Assembly (NCBI RefSeq): GCF_003674095.1
Contig: NZ_RDBF01000010.1
Location: 34,782-98,781 of the forward strand
Direction of reading: 5' to 3'
DNA from: Aeromicrobium phragmitis
GTDB taxonomy: Bacteria; Actinomycetota; Actinomycetes; Propionibacteriales; Nocardioidaceae
DNA length: 64,000 bases
This document shows positions 19,161-28,540 of this stretch, piece by piece (positions within the stretch are counted from its first letter, which is position 1; each line of letters opens with the position of its first letter). Position numbers and translations under genes: made by a program. The notes beneath the pieces are model-generated. The model had not been told where the DNA came from and made no database searches. It saw only the letters and a program-made list of their open reading frames with translations.

Positions 19161-21080
19161 TCAGTCGTTCCTCTCCATCGGAGTCAGATGGGGTCGCTGC
19201 TCGCTCTTGTGCTTCTCGTAGACCGCGCGGGCGTCGCGGGTGGAGGCGAGCGCGGACACCTCGGCGACCGGAACGTCCCACCAGGCGGGGGAGTCCGGCG
19301 CGGGGACGAGCGGATCGGTCTCCACGTGGATGACCGTCGTCCGCGTCGCCTTCTTGGCGGTGAGCACCGCCGCACGCAGCGCTTCGGGGTTCTCGGCGCG
19401 GATGACGTCGGCACCGAGGCTCGCGGCGTTGGCGGCGAGGTCGACGGGGAGGACCTCACCGTCGAGCCCGGACGCGGTGCGCTCGCGGTACCGCGTGCCG
19501 AACCGCTGCGACCCGAGGGAGTCCGACAGCGCGCCGATCGAGGCGAAGCCGTGGTTCTGCACCAGGATGACGATGAGCTTGCGGTTCTCCTGCACGGAGG
19601 TGACCAGCTCGCTGTTCATCATCAGGTACGAGCCGTCGCCGACGAGCACGAACACGTCGCGGTCGTCCACCTCGTCATCGACCGCCATGGCCACGCCGAG
19701 CCCGCCGGGGATCTCGTAGCCCATGCAGGAGAATCCGTACTCGACGTGATAACCCTTGCGGTCCCGGGTGCGCCAGAGCTTGTGCAGATCGCCGGGCATG
19801 GAGCCGGCGGCGCAGACCACCACGTCGCGCGGCTCGGACACCTCGTTGACCGTTCCGAGGACCCGCGATTGCGCCAGCAGCGGCCCGTGCTCTCGCTGGT
19901 AGGCGCTCTCGACCGTGCGGTCCCACTCGCGGGCCAGGTCCGTCGCCCGTTGGGTGTGGGCAGGATCGGCTCGCCAGCCGTCCAACGCATCGGTCAGGGT
20001 CTCCAGCCCGAGCCGCGCGTCCGCCACGAGGGGGAGGGCGGACAGTTTGTGGGCGTCGAAGGAGGCGACGTTGAGGTTGACGAACCGCACGTCGGGGTGC
20101 GCGAAGACGGTGCGCGATGCCGTGGTGAAGTCGCTGTACCGGGTGCCGACGCCAATGATCAGGTCGGCTTCGGCCGCCAGCGCGTCGGCCGCGGTCGTCC
20201 CGGTCGCCCCGATGGCGCCGACCGATTGCGGGTGGTCGTAGGGGAGTGCCCCTTTGCCGGCCTGGGTCTCTGCCACCGGGACCCCGGTCACCTCGGCGAA
20301 CCGGCGCAGAGCGTCGTTCGCATCGGCGTAGGTCGTGCCACCGCCGGCGACGACGAGCGGCCGCTGCGCCGAGGTGATGGCTGCCACCGCCCGCTCGACC
20401 ATGTCGGGTTCGGGGACGGGACGGGCCACGTGCCACACGCGGTCGGCGAACAGGTCGGCCGGCCAGTCGTACGCCTCGGCCTGGACATCTTGCGGCAGCG
20501 CGAGAGTGACGGCACCGGTCTCGGCCGGGTCGGTCAGCACGCGCATCGCCTGAAGCAGTGCCGAGGGGAGCTGTTCGGGACGGTCGATGCGGTCGAAGTA
20601 CTTCGACACAGGGCGAAACGCCTCGTTCACCGAGACGTCGCCCGCCCGCGGGTCCTCGAGCTCCTGCAGGACCGGATTGGCGACCCGAGTGGCGAACGTG
20701 TCCCCGGGCAGCAGCAGGACCGGCAGTCGGTTGATGGTCGCCAGGGCCGCGCCGGTGACCATGTTCGTCGAGCCCGGCCCGACGGATGCCGTGACGGCGA
20801 AGGCGGCGAGCCGATCGCGGTGCCGGGCGTAGGCGACGGCGGCGTGCACCATCGCCTGTTCGTTGCGCCCCTGGTGGTACCGCAGGGCGTGCGGAGCGCG
20901 TCCGGCGTTGCGGTCCAGCTCGCGTTCCAGCAGTGCCTCGCCGATTCCGGCGACGTTCCCGTGGCCGAAGATCCCCCAGCAGCCGGCGAAGAACCGCTGC
21001 GTGCGTCCGTCACGCTCGACCGATTGGACCTCGAGGAACCGGACGACCGCCTGCGCGACGGTGAGTCGGACGGTGCTCAT
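19161..21080 (-). CDS. iolD: 3D-(3,5/4)-trihydroxycyclohexane-1,2-dione hydrolase
   Basis: A 639-residue thiamine-diphosphate enzyme that opens the cyclohexane ring to give 5-deoxy-glucuronate. The N-terminal PYR domain has [15 protein letters not shown] and the ThDP-activating Glu in [10 protein letters not shown]. The PP domain has the metal motif [13 protein letters not shown] ending near NHGFASIG. The length equals that of known IolD proteins. I start it at ATG 21080 because this overlaps the iolB stop by four bases (ATGA); an open frame extends upstream but only by reading into iolB in another frame. Confidence 0.95.
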   Translation of the reverse strand: MSTVRLTVAQAVVRFLEVQSVERDGRTQRFFAGCWGIFGHGNVAGIGEALLERELDRNAGRAPHALRYHQGRNEQAMVHAAVAYARHRDRLAAFAVTASVGPGSTNMVTGAALATINRLPVLLLPGDTFATRVANPVLQELEDPRAGDVSVNEAFRPVSKYFDRIDRPEQLPSALLQAMRVLTDPAETGAVTLALPQDVQAEAYDWPADLFADRVWHVARPVPEPDMVERAVAAITSAQRPLVVAGGGTTYADANDALRRFAEVTGVPVAETQAGKGALPYDHPQSVGAIGATGTTAADALAAEADLIIGVGTRYSDFTTASRTVFAHPDVRFVNLNVASFDAHKLSALPLVADARLGLETLTDALDGWRADPAHTQRATDLAREWDRTVESAYQREHGPLLAQSRVLGTVNEVSEPRDVVVCAAGSMPGDLHKLWRTRDRKGYHVEYGFSCMGYEIPGGLGVAMAVDDEVDDRDVFVLVGDGSYLMMNSELVTSVQENRKLIVILVQNHGFASIGALSDSLGSQRFGTRYRERTASGLDGEVLPVDLAANAASLGADVIRAENPEALRAAVLTAKKATRTTVIHVETDPLVPAPDSPAWWDVPVAEVSALASTRDARAVYEKHKSEQRPHLTPMERND

Positions 21081-21961
21081 GACGTGCGCTCCTGTTCGTG
21101 GAGGGGGAGACGAGGATCGATCGGCTGGTCCTCCCACGTGCCCCGCACCCAGGCGTGGGCCGGGTCGTCGCAGATCAGCCACGCCCGCACGGGGCCGGGA
21201 CCGGCCATCACGTTGAGGTAGTACAAGTCGTAGCCCGGCACCGCCATCGAGGGGCCGTGCCATCCGTCGGGAATGAGGACGACATCACCCGTGCGCACCT
21301 CGGCCAGGATGTCGGTCGTCGAGCGCTCGTGCCCGTACACCCGCTGGTACGCCATCCCAGGCCCGGCGGGACCGTCGGCGACCTCGAAGTAGTAGATCTC
21401 CTCGAGCCGCGTCTCGGCTCCGTCGCGCTCCTCGTCGTGCTTGTGCGGCGGGTACGAGGACCAGTTGCCGCCGGGTGTGATGACCTCACAGGCGATCATC
21501 CGGTCGGCGTCGAGGACACCGGGAACGCCGAAGTTGTGCACCTGCCGGCTCGCCTGGCCCGCGCCACGCAGTTCGACGGGCACCCGCTCCGCAGGCAGGT
21601 AGGCGGTCGGCAACCGGCGTTCGCACCGAGCGGTCGCGATGGCGAACCGCCCGCCGGCGTCGCTCGTGATGGTGAGGGTCGCGCCGCGCCCTGCGTAGAC
21701 GACGTCACTCGGGCCGGCGAAGACGTCACGACGACCGACGAGTTCGAACCGCTCGTCGTCGACCGTCACGGTGGCCGACCCGGACAGCGAGAGCACCATG
21801 GCCTCGTCGTCCTCGAGCCGGTGATCGATCGTTTGACCAGCGGCCACGCTCACGACGAGGAGGCCGCTGTGGTCCCACCGGGCGGTCTCGGGTGTGACGG
21901 TCAGTTCGGTGGCGCCGTGGCTCGTGCTGCCGGCGCGGACGAGGTGCTGCGTGCTGGTCAC
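21077..21961 (-). CDS. iolB: 5-deoxy-glucuronate isomerase
   Basis: A 294-residue bicupin that turns 5-deoxy-glucuronate into 5-dehydro-2-deoxygluconate. The metal-binding cupin motif SSYPPHKHDEE (about 167-177) followed by EEIYYFE, and HGPSMA later, are diagnostic of IolB. It starts at GTG 21961, which overlaps the upstream aldolase stop (GTGA), and ends overlapping the iolD start, giving tight translational coupling on both sides. Confidence 0.94.
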   Translation of the reverse strand: MTSTQHLVRAGSTSHGATELTVTPETARWDHSGLLVVSVAAGQTIDHRLEDDEAMVLSLSGSATVTVDDERFELVGRRDVFAGPSDVVYAGRGATLTITSDAGGRFAIATARCERRLPTAYLPAERVPVELRGAGQASRQVHNFGVPGVLDADRMIACEVITPGGNWSSYPPHKHDEERDGAETRLEEIYYFEVADGPAGPGMAYQRVYGHERSTTDILAEVRTGDVVLIPDGWHGPSMAVPGYDLYYLNVMAGPGPVRAWLICDDPAHAWVRGTWEDQPIDPRLPLHEQERTS

Positions 21962-22830
21962 ATCATCTCCACGATCGAATCGACAGCCCGCTCGACCTCA
22001 CCGTCGGGCGGGTAGAGCAGGGAACGGCCGATGGCCATGCCGCGGACCGTCGGGTTCTTGAGCGCCGCGGACCACGCGGCGAACTGCTCGCTCTGGTTGG
22101 CCGCGACCTCCCCGCCGAGCAGCATGACCGGAAGGGTCGTCGCGGCCAGGACGGCGTTCATGTCCTCCACCACCGGGAGCTTGAGCCAGGTGTGGGCGGA
22201 CGTGGAGGCCAGTCCGGCGGCGACCGTCGCCGACCGGATGACGGCCTCGGTGGTCAGCTCGTTGACCAGCCGGCCCTCGGGCGTGCGGTGAGAGATGAAC
22301 GGCTCGACCATCGCCATGAGGCCGAGGTCGGAGAGTTCCTCGACCATGCGCGCACAGTTCTCCAGGGTCTGGGACGTGGCGGGATCGCTCGGGTCGATCC
22401 GCAGCAGCATCTTGCCGCCCTGAAGGCCGCGAGCGGCGATCGCTCCGGGCCGGTACGCGGTGAACCGGTCGTCGATCTCGAAGACCGTCCCGGCCAGCCC
22501 GCCGCGGTTCATCGAACCGATGACGACCTTGTGGTCCAGCGCGCCCAGCAGCAGCAGATCCTCCACGATGTCCGCGGTCGCGAGCACACCGTCGACGCCC
22601 GGGCGCGACAACGCGCGCACGAGGCGGTCCAGGAGATCGGCGCGGTCGGCCATCGCGAGGCTGCGCGCTCCGGCTTTCAGCGCGCCGCGCGCCGGGTGGT
22701 CGGCGGCGACGATGAGGAGCCGGCCGGTGCGCCCGGTCAGGCCGACGGGTCGGGCGCGCTCCTGAGCGAGTCGAACGATCTTCTCCGGCTCGTCGACGCG
22801 GGTGCGCACGATGGCGTCGACGTCGATCAT
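21958..22830 (-). CDS. Cgl0158-type TIM-barrel aldolase of the inositol pathway
   Basis: A 290-residue class I aldolase-like barrel (DeoC/FbaB superfamily). Seen are LLIVAADHPARG, ADIVEDLLLLGAL, MVEPFISHRT, HTWLKLPVVEDM with a candidate Schiff-base Lys, and MLLGGEVAANQ. It matches proteins next to iolC in Corynebacterium and often called deoxyribose-phosphate aldolase. No separate IolJ is in the operon, so this is the natural candidate for cleaving 2-deoxy-5-keto-gluconate-6-phosphate to DHAP and malonate semialdehyde; this is inferred from context. Start ATG 22830 overlaps the iolC stop (ATGA). Confidence 0.82.
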   Translation of the reverse strand: MIDVDAIVRTRVDEPEKIVRLAQERARPVGLTGRTGRLLIVAADHPARGALKAGARSLAMADRADLLDRLVRALSRPGVDGVLATADIVEDLLLLGALDHKVVIGSMNRGGLAGTVFEIDDRFTAYRPGAIAARGLQGGKMLLRIDPSDPATSQTLENCARMVEELSDLGLMAMVEPFISHRTPEGRLVNELTTEAVIRSATVAAGLASTSAHTWLKLPVVEDMNAVLAATTLPVMLLGGEVAANQSEQFAAWSAALKNPTVRGMAIGRSLLYPPDGEVERAVDSIVEMM

Positions 22831-23783
22831 GACGCCCTCTGCGCGTGTTCGGCGAGCAGCCGCTCGACGGTGGAGGTGTCGGGCATCGCGTCGGCACACG
22901 CCAGTTGCGTCGCTACGTACGCTCCGGCGGCGTTGGCGAAGTCGAGCAGCCGCTGCAGCGGCCAGTCCGCGAGCAGGCCGTGGCACAGCGCCCCACCGAA
23001 GGCATCGCCCGCTCCGAGGCCGTTGACGACGTCGACCCGGATCGGCTTCGACACCGTCTGCTCGTCCGCGCGCGACCCGAGCACGCCGTCCGGCCCCTGC
23101 TTGACCACCGCGAGCTCGACACCGCGGTCGTGCAGCGCTGCGGCCGCCGCTGACGCGTCGCCTTCGCCCACGGCCACCCGGCACTCCTCACGATTGCCGA
23201 CGGCGACCGTGGCGTAGGGCAGCGCTTCGGCGATGATCTCGGTCGCCTGCTCGGGCGAGTCCCAGAACATCGGCCGATAGTCGAGATCGACGACGGTGAT
23301 GCCCCGGCGGCCCCGGGCTCGCAGCGCCGTGAGGGTCGCCTCCGCGCTCGGTTCCTGGGACAGCCCGGTGACGGTGACCCAGAAGATGTCCGCCTCGCGA
23401 ACCGCGTCGAGGTCGAGTTCGTCCCCGCGGATCTGGAGGTCCGGCGCCGAGGGCCGGCGATAGAAGTAGAGGGGGAAGTCGTCTGGCGGGAAGATCTCGC
23501 AGAACGCGACCGGCGTGGGGAGGTCAGTGACCCTGGTGACGAACCGGGGGTCGACGCCGAAGTCCGCGATGGCCCGGCGCACGAACCGCCCGAACGGATC
23601 GTCGCCGGTGCGGGTGATCACCGCGCTGTGCCGACCGTGTCGCGCGGCGGCGACGGCCACGTTGGTCGGCGAACCGCCGAGGTACTTGCCGAAGGACTCG
23701 ACGTCCTCGAGGCCGACGCCCACCTGATGCGGATAGACGTCGACGCTGCACCGGCCCATGGTGAGGACCTCGAACGTGGTCAT
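22827..23783 (-). CDS. iolC: 5-dehydro-2-deoxygluconokinase, PfkB family
   Basis: A 318-residue ribokinase-like kinase that phosphorylates 5-dehydro-2-deoxygluconate. The N-terminal signature GKYLGGSPTNVAVAAARHG is characteristic of IolC. The second PfkB signature NGLGAGDAFGGALCHGL carries the catalytic Asp (GAGD). It sits second in the operon, overlapping iolE upstream and the aldolase downstream by ATGA junctions. Confidence 0.93.
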   Translation of the reverse strand: MTTFEVLTMGRCSVDVYPHQVGVGLEDVESFGKYLGGSPTNVAVAAARHGRHSAVITRTGDDPFGRFVRRAIADFGVDPRFVTRVTDLPTPVAFCEIFPPDDFPLYFYRRPSAPDLQIRGDELDLDAVREADIFWVTVTGLSQEPSAEATLTALRARGRRGITVVDLDYRPMFWDSPEQATEIIAEALPYATVAVGNREECRVAVGEGDASAAAAALHDRGVELAVVKQGPDGVLGSRADEQTVSKPIRVDVVNGLGAGDAFGGALCHGLLADWPLQRLLDFANAAGAYVATQLACADAMPDTSTVERLLAEHAQRAS

Positions 23784-24655
23784 GACGCCACCTGCAGCAC
23801 GTAGTCGCGGCTCGCGCGGACGTCACTCAGCGGCCGCTCTCCGTCGGGAGCCCCCGACAGCTTGATGTCCTGCTCGAGGACGTACCAGCCGGCGTAGCCG
23901 TGGTGACGCAGCGCCCGGATCATGCGGGCGATCTCGACGTCGCCCGAGCCGAGCGGCCGGAAGAGCCCGGCGGCGACCGCGTCGCCGAAGGGGCGTTCGC
24001 CGAGCAGAACCTCGTGTGCGAGCTTGGCGTCGACGTCCTTGAGGTGGACGTGGGCGACCCGCTCCGGGTGCCGCTCGACCAAGGCGACCGGGTCGGCACC
24101 GCCGACCAGGAGGTGGCCGGTGTCGACGCACAAGCCGATCCGCGAGCCGGCGAGCACGCGCTCGACCTCGTCGGACGTCTGCACCATCGTGCCGACGTGC
24201 GGATGGATGGCCGCGACGACGCCGCGCTCGGCCGCGCGGTCGGCGATGCGGTCGAGGTTCGTCAGCAGCGTGCGCCACTGGCCGGCGTCGAGATCGGGCC
24301 GCGCGTCGTACCCGTCGGCGCCGCTGGCCGCGGCCACCACGACCACTTCGGCCCCGCAGGCCCGAAGTGCGTCGATGAACCGGTCGACGACGGGCAGCGG
24401 GTCGGCCGCGGCATCGTGGAGGAGCACGGGGAGGAAACCGCCGACCGCGCGCAGTCCGTACGCGGCGAGCGTGGCGGCCTTCTCGGCCGGATCGTCAGGA
24501 AGGAAGCCGTCCGGTCCGAACTCGGTCGCCTCGATGCCGAGATCCTGCATCTGCGTGAGCACCTGCTCGGGAGCGAGTTGATGGCCCCAGCCGGGGACTT
24601 CGCTGACACCCCAGGAGATCGGGGCCGCGGCGATGCGGACGGGCGGGTGAGTCAC
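23780..24655 (-). CDS. iolE: Inosose dehydratase-like sugar isomerase/epimerase (IolE)
   Basis: A 291-residue AP-endonuclease-2-fold enzyme expected to dehydrate 2-keto-myo-inositol to the trihydroxycyclohexanedione. Motifs: APISWGVSEVPGWG at the N-terminus (typical of IolE), IHPHVGTMVQT, CVDTGHLLVGG and HVHLKDVD, which supply the metal ligands, and the late EQDIKL. First gene of the operon. I start it at GTG 24655, with TGGAGGA upstream; the open frame extends past the promoter and cannot be all coding. IolH or an epimerase role is less likely given the pathway gap it fills. Confidence 0.88.
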   Translation of the reverse strand: MTHPPVRIAAAPISWGVSEVPGWGHQLAPEQVLTQMQDLGIEATEFGPDGFLPDDPAEKAATLAAYGLRAVGGFLPVLLHDAAADPLPVVDRFIDALRACGAEVVVVAAASGADGYDARPDLDAGQWRTLLTNLDRIADRAAERGVVAAIHPHVGTMVQTSDEVERVLAGSRIGLCVDTGHLLVGGADPVALVERHPERVAHVHLKDVDAKLAHEVLLGERPFGDAVAAGLFRPLGSGDVEIARMIRALRHHGYAGWYVLEQDIKLSGAPDGERPLSDVRASRDYVLQVAS

Positions 24656-24694
24656 GGCGTCCTCCAGGTGTGATGTGAGCCACGATGCGGTCCC

Positions 24695-24724
24695 AGTGTC
24701 GGACGCCCGCTTGCCCGCTGTCAA
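24695..24724 (-). promoter_or_regulatory. Promoter of the iol operon
   Basis: On the minus strand a consensus -35 TTGACA (24724-24719) is followed after 18 bases by a -10-like GACACT (24700-24695). The start of iolE is 40 bases downstream. The IolR-like operator begins four bases upstream of the -35. Confidence 0.65.
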
Positions 24725-24727
24725 TGC

Positions 24728-24741
24728 TTTGTCAGGACATA
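24728..24741. promoter_or_regulatory. IolR-like operator between iolE and the GntR gene
   Basis: TTTGTC-AG-GACATA has the perfect inverted core TGTC-N2-GACA. The same 14-base motif (TATGTC-AA-GACATA) lies in the promoter of the ABC operon at 32572. It is set between the two divergent promoters and touches the -35 box of the GntR gene, so one bound repressor could control both directions. Confidence 0.72.
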
Positions 24742-24769
24742 TTGACGTAGAGGCAAACGCCGTTAGGCT
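24742..24769 (+). promoter_or_regulatory. Promoter of the GntR regulator gene
   Basis: TTGACG (24742-24747), a 16-base spacer and TAGGCT (24764-24769). The ATG at 24776 is six bases past the -10, so the mRNA is probably leaderless. The adjacent operator suggests autorepression. Confidence 0.65.
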
Positions 24770-24775
24770 GTCGCC

Positions 24776-25513
24776 ATGTCGGACAGCCTCTCGATCACCC
24801 TCGATCGCTCCAGCCCCGTGCCCCTGTACCACCAGGTGGCCCAGCAGCTGGAGCTGGCGATCCGGCAGGGCGTGCTCGCTCCGGGGGACAAGATCGACAA
24901 CGAGATCGCCCTGGCCAATACCCTCGGGCTGTCACGGCCGACGATGCGCCAGGCGATCCAGACCCTCGTCGACAAGGGGATGCTCGTTCGCAAGCGCGGC
25001 GTCGGCACCCAGGTCGTGCACGGCAAGATCCGCCGCAATGTCGAGCTGACGAGCCTGTACGACGATCTGGCGGCCGCAGGGCAGCAGCAACGCACCGAGG
25101 TGTTGGCCCTGCGCCGAGAGCACGCCGACGAGACGACCGCTGCCCAGCTGCGGCTTGCCGCCGGCGACGATATCTGGACGCTCCACCGGTTGCGGTTCGT
25201 GAACGACGAGCCCCTCGCGTTGCTGCGCAATCATCTGCCTGCGGCGCTCGTGGACCTCACCGACGTCGACCTCGCCTCCTCGGGCCTGTACGAACACCTG
25301 CGACGCGCGGGTGTCCACTTGCGCGTCGCCGAGCAGCGCATCGGGGCCAAGGCCGCCGACGACCAGGAACGTGAACTGCTGGCGTCGGGCGACGTGCCGC
25401 TACTGACCATGGAGCGGACGGCGTTCAACGACGCCGGCTCCGTGATCGAGTACGGGCATCACGTCTACCGATCCGACCTCTACGCCTTCGAGATCACCCT
25501 CGTCGACCGCTGA
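24776..25513 (+). CDS. iolR: GntR/HutC-type repressor, probable IolR
   Basis: A 245-residue regulator: winged helix-turn-helix (about 12-80) with PLYHQVAQQLELAIRQG, GDKIDNEIALANTLGLSRPTMRQAI and KRGVGTQV, then a UTRA ligand-binding domain (about 95-240) with LRRE, LHRLRFVND and YGHHVYRSDLYAF. It is divergent from the iol operon and separated from it only by the shared operator. Actinobacterial IolR is of this GntR type, unlike the DeoR-type IolR of Bacillus. The ligand is probably an inositol-pathway intermediate; this is inferred from position. Confidence 0.85.
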   Translation: MSDSLSITLDRSSPVPLYHQVAQQLELAIRQGVLAPGDKIDNEIALANTLGLSRPTMRQAIQTLVDKGMLVRKRGVGTQVVHGKIRRNVELTSLYDDLAAAGQQQRTEVLALRREHADETTAAQLRLAAGDDIWTLHRLRFVNDEPLALLRNHLPAALVDLTDVDLASSGLYEHLRRAGVHLRVAEQRIGAKAADDQERELLASGDVPLLTMERTAFNDAGSVIEYGHHVYRSDLYAFEITLVDR

Positions 25514-25804
25514 CCGCTCGACCGCCCGCGAGGCGCGCCCCCGACCGATACGCGTGCGAGTTTGGCCTTCCCGGCCGCTCGGTCACTGTCCGCGCGCTGC
25601 CCGAGTGCAGCCAGTGACGTCCGCGGCTTCAAATCCGGCGCGCGCCCCTGTAGCTGTCGGCTGGGTGTGAGGCGCCGTCTTCGAAGTACTTCCGAGGCGC
25701 CTGCCCGCGGTCGCAGCCGAGGAACTTCACGACGCTCCAAGGAACGCGTTCACCCCAACCGGTTGAGCCACCAATGTGAGTCTTCGGACATCCCGGCGGT
25801 TCAA
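25514..25804. other. 291-base gap with no supported gene
   Basis: The stretch between iolR and the cupin regulator (which converge) has no credible coding frame and no clear hairpin terminator. It contains mixed-composition sequence, less GC-biased towards its right end. I see nothing I can name; it may mark the left border of the acquired segment that follows. Confidence 0.5.
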
Positions 25805-26395
25805 TCACGGGCATTGCGGGTCGCTGCGTGTGCGGAGGTGGATGCGTTCACCTTGCTTTCCGAAGAGGCTGAGCAGTTCGACCGGCCCGCGGCCGGTAGA
25901 GCCAAACCAGTGGGGATGCTGGGTGTCGAACTCAGCTACCTCACCAGGGCCGAGGGCGAGATCGTAATCGCCGAGGATCAGTCGCAGCGTTCCGCTGAGC
26001 ACATAGAGCCATTCGTGTCCGGTGTGAGTTCTGATGTGGGGTTCGCTCTCGCTGCTGGGAATGGTGAGCTTGAACGCCTTGGGTTCGCCTTGGACCCTCG
26101 TCAGCGGTACGAACGTCCGCCTGCCCGAGCGCGCGGGCGCTTGCGGAACCCGGGGGTCGAGCACGCGTGGCGCTGCGACGAGTTCATCAAGCGGAACGGC
26201 CAGTACCGCGGCAATGGGGAGCAAGAGTTCCAGGCTGGGTTTCCGGTGGCCCGATTCGAGCCGGGAAAGGGTGCTCTTCGAGATGCCTGTCTCTGCGGCG
26301 ATGTCGCTCAACGACAGGCCACGTTTTTCACGCAGCCTTCGTATCCTCGCGGGAACCTGTTCGAGGGTTGCTGCGACGGCAGGCATGGATTCCAT
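25805..26395 (-). CDS. XRE-family regulator with C-terminal cupin domain
   Basis: A 196-residue protein: helix-turn-helix at about 15-65 (IRRLREKRGLSLSDIAAETGISKSTLSRLESGHRKPS) and a small-molecule-binding cupin at about 110-190 (EPHIRTHTGHEWLYVLSGTLRLIL, HPHWFGS). Such proteins sense metabolites or drugs and often regulate an adjacent transporter. Here it is divergent from a DUF2938-MFS gene pair, its likely target. I start it at ATG 26395 (a second ATG at 26386 is possible), because upstream codons in frame overlap the intergenic palindromes. Composition is less GC-rich than the flanking iol genes. Confidence 0.87.
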   Translation of the reverse strand: MESMPAVAATLEQVPARIRRLREKRGLSLSDIAAETGISKSTLSRLESGHRKPSLELLLPIAAVLAVPLDELVAAPRVLDPRVPQAPARSGRRTFVPLTRVQGEPKAFKLTIPSSESEPHIRTHTGHEWLYVLSGTLRLILGDYDLALGPGEVAEFDTQHPHWFGSTGRGPVELLSLFGKQGERIHLRTRSDPQCP

Positions 26396-26426
26396 AGCCC
26401 TACTCGACCACCTCGTTGCCGTTTCA

Positions 26427-26443
26427 GCAACGATTGTTGCAAC
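26427..26443. promoter_or_regulatory. Palindromes in the regulator/DUF2938 divergent region
   Basis: GCAAC-GATT-GTTGC (26427-26440) is a perfect inverted repeat that overlaps the 8-base palindrome GTTGCAAC (26436-26443). It lies between the divergent starts at 26395 and 26524, the right place for an operator of the XRE-cupin protein. Confidence 0.5.
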
Positions 26444-26523
26444 ATCTAGTCTGCGTGGGGAGTCTCGATTCCGCGGCCCGGGCCAGTCTCGGCCGGCGCG
26501 CTTAGCAATCGAGAGGAACATCG

Positions 26524-27054
26524 ATGAACCGTTGGAACTGCGCGGCGACAGCCGTCGCGATTGGATGCGGTGCGACCGCGATCATGGACCTCGCCGGTGA
26601 GGTGATCCGCCACACGAGCGGGGGGAAGCCCCTTGACCACGCGTTGGTGCGGCGAAGGATCGGGCACTTCACGAACGGCACGTTCACCTACGAAACCACT
26701 GGCCAGAGCGAGCCTGTCCAGGGGGCGAAGGCCTTGGGCTGGGCAGCGCACTACGCGAGCGGGACGACATTCGCTGGCCGGCTCCTCCTCAACAGCCCCG
26801 ACTGGCGGGTAAAGCCGACGCTCGCCCCGGCGCTCGAAACAGGTGCGCTTACACGCGGGGCGCCATGGTTCCTGATGCAGCGCGCGTTCGGGTTGGGTGC
26901 GGCATCGTCGAAGACGCCCGATCCCACGACCGCGCGCTGGCGGAGCTTGCGCGCCCACAGCTTCTACGGCTCAGGCATGTACGTCGTCGGCGTGAGCGTC
27001 GCGAAACTGAGGGGCCAGGCTGGAAGAGATGACCGCGGCCTGGTGAAGCGATGA
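26524..27054 (+). CDS. DUF2938 family membrane protein
   Basis: A 176-residue protein of unknown function. Features that match DUF2938 are GHF near residue 46, HYASGTTFAGRLL, the segment GAPWFLMQRAFGLGAASSKTPDP (about 112-134) and the ending LRAHSFYGSGMYVVGVSV. It has about four hydrophobic segments, near 5-22, 74-90, 112-130 and 145-160. The last four bases (ATGA) overlap the MFS start, so it is coupled to that transporter. AGAGGAA lies just upstream of the ATG. Confidence 0.8.
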   Translation: MNRWNCAATAVAIGCGATAIMDLAGEVIRHTSGGKPLDHALVRRRIGHFTNGTFTYETTGQSEPVQGAKALGWAAHYASGTTFAGRLLLNSPDWRVKPTLAPALETGALTRGAPWFLMQRAFGLGAASSKTPDPTTARWRSLRAHSFYGSGMYVVGVSVAKLRGQAGRDDRGLVKR

Positions 27055-28316
27055 GCGCGGATCGTATCGATATGCGCACCGGACCAAACGCGGGTAGCGC
27101 GGGTGCTGTGAACGCCCGCCGGGTCACAGCACCCGCCGCGAGCAGAAGGTTGCCGTTCGGGGTGTATCTGCTGGCCTTCTGCCTGTTCGCGATGGGCACA
27201 GCCGAGTTCCTTCTGGCGGGCGTCCTCCCGGCCGTCGCCGCCGACCTGGACGTGACGTTGGCCAGCGCGGGCGGACTCATCACCGCGTTCGCGATCGGCG
27301 TCGTCATCGGTGGCCCGCCGCTGGCCGCGATCAGCCTGCGCTGGCCCCGGCGCACAGCCCTCGCGGCAAGCCAGGCCGCGTTCGCGGCCTCGATTGCGGT
27401 CGGTCTGCTGTTCGACACCTACCTAGCGCTCCTAGTGACCCGTTTCATCGCCGGACTCGCGTACGCCGGGTTCTTCGCCGTCGCGGCAGTCACGGCCGCC
27501 AGCCTAGTGAGTTTCGACCGCGCGGCTCGCGCCTCCGGTGTCGTGGTCTCTGGCCTCAGCCTGGCAATGATCCTCGGCGGCCCGGCCGGAACGCTCATCA
27601 GCTTCCTCACCAGCTGGACGAGCGGGTTCTGGATGGTCGTTGCCCTCGTCATCCTCGGCACGATCGCAACTGCGATTCAGCTGCCGAGAACTGCCGTGAC
27701 GGGGCTCCAGCCCAGCCTCGGCCGCGAACTGGCTGTACTCAAACAACCCCCGTTGTGGTGGGTATGGGCTGCGTGCCTGCTCAGCACCGCCGCATACATG
27801 ATCACGTTTAACTATCTTTCTGCTCTCCTCACCGAGGTCACCGACGTCCCAGTCGTGTGGGTACCCGGGGTGCTCGTGCTCTTCGGCGTCGGCGCGTTCA
27901 TCGGGTTGTCGATCGGTGGGCGCATTTCCGACGAGCACCCCAGCCGTGCGTTGCTGATCGGGGCAATCGGGATCGCGGTCTGCTCAGTGCTGATCGCAAT
28001 CCTCGCGTCGTACGCAGTAGCGATCGTGCCCTTGGCTTTCATCCTGGGCGTCGTCGGGTTCGTGCTCAACCCCGCAGTGTACGGCCGCACGTTCGCCATC
28101 GCGGGAAATGCACTTACTCTTGCCGGGGCCACCACCGTCTCGATGTTTCAGCTCGGCATCAGCCTCACGCCCGCCCTCGCGGGACTCGCCCTGAACTCCG
28201 GAGCACCGATTACCGCAGTCGCCTGGATCGGAGCGTCCCTCGCCGTCCTTTGTCTCATTCCGATCTTTAAGGATCGCGGGAGGCTGAAAAGACACCATGC
28301 CGAGCTCTCCCAGTAG
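27051..28316 (+). CDS. MFS exporter of the DHA1 type (Cmx/arabinose-efflux-like)
   Basis: A 421-residue 12-helix major facilitator. Residues 1-35 are a polar N-terminal extension. Helix 1 starts at LPFGVYLLAFCLFAMGTAEFLLAGVLPAVAADL, a pattern typical of DHA1 exporters such as Cmx/CmrA and sugar-efflux proteins. A basic loop RWPRRTALA follows helix 2-3, and VVSGLSLAMILGGPAGTLI is the antiporter-like motif C region (G-x8-G-x3-GP-x2-GG type). The substrate is unknown; drug or metabolite export is inferred. Translated with the DUF2938 gene. It uses CTA Leu and AGT Ser codons that are rare in the neighbours. Confidence 0.87.
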   Translation: MSADRIDMRTGPNAGSAGAVNARRVTAPAASRRLPFGVYLLAFCLFAMGTAEFLLAGVLPAVAADLDVTLASAGGLITAFAIGVVIGGPPLAAISLRWPRRTALAASQAAFAASIAVGLLFDTYLALLVTRFIAGLAYAGFFAVAAVTAASLVSFDRAARASGVVVSGLSLAMILGGPAGTLISFLTSWTSGFWMVVALVILGTIATAIQLPRTAVTGLQPSLGRELAVLKQPPLWWVWAACLLSTAAYMITFNYLSALLTEVTDVPVVWVPGVLVLFGVGAFIGLSIGGRISDEHPSRALLIGAIGIAVCSVLIAILASYAVAIVPLAFILGVVGFVLNPAVYGRTFAIAGNALTLAGATTVSMFQLGISLTPALAGLALNSGAPITAVAWIGASLAVLCLIPIFKDRGRLKRHHAELSQ

Positions 28317-28540
28317 GCATGGGTGTGCAACGTCTCAAGGACGTCCGCGGCACGCTGACCACGGGCGTTACGGCTGACGCTCTCTCCGGTCGCGGGCGGG
28401 CCTGCTCCTCGCTCACGCTAGGCGAAATGTGTCGTATCGCTGGCCGCGGCCCCAACGCAACCGGCTTGAGCGGGCGCGACAAGGGTCGGTGTTGCGGAGC
28501 GGGGCTCGGCGACCCACCTTCGGGTTCCTCAGTGCGCGAA

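Noticed and set aside
25620..25670. CTTCAAATCC sequence resembling the anticodon arm of selenocysteine tRNA
   Set aside because: The flanking bases do not form the anticodon stem, and no long acceptor or variable arm is present. No selenocysteine genes are seen.
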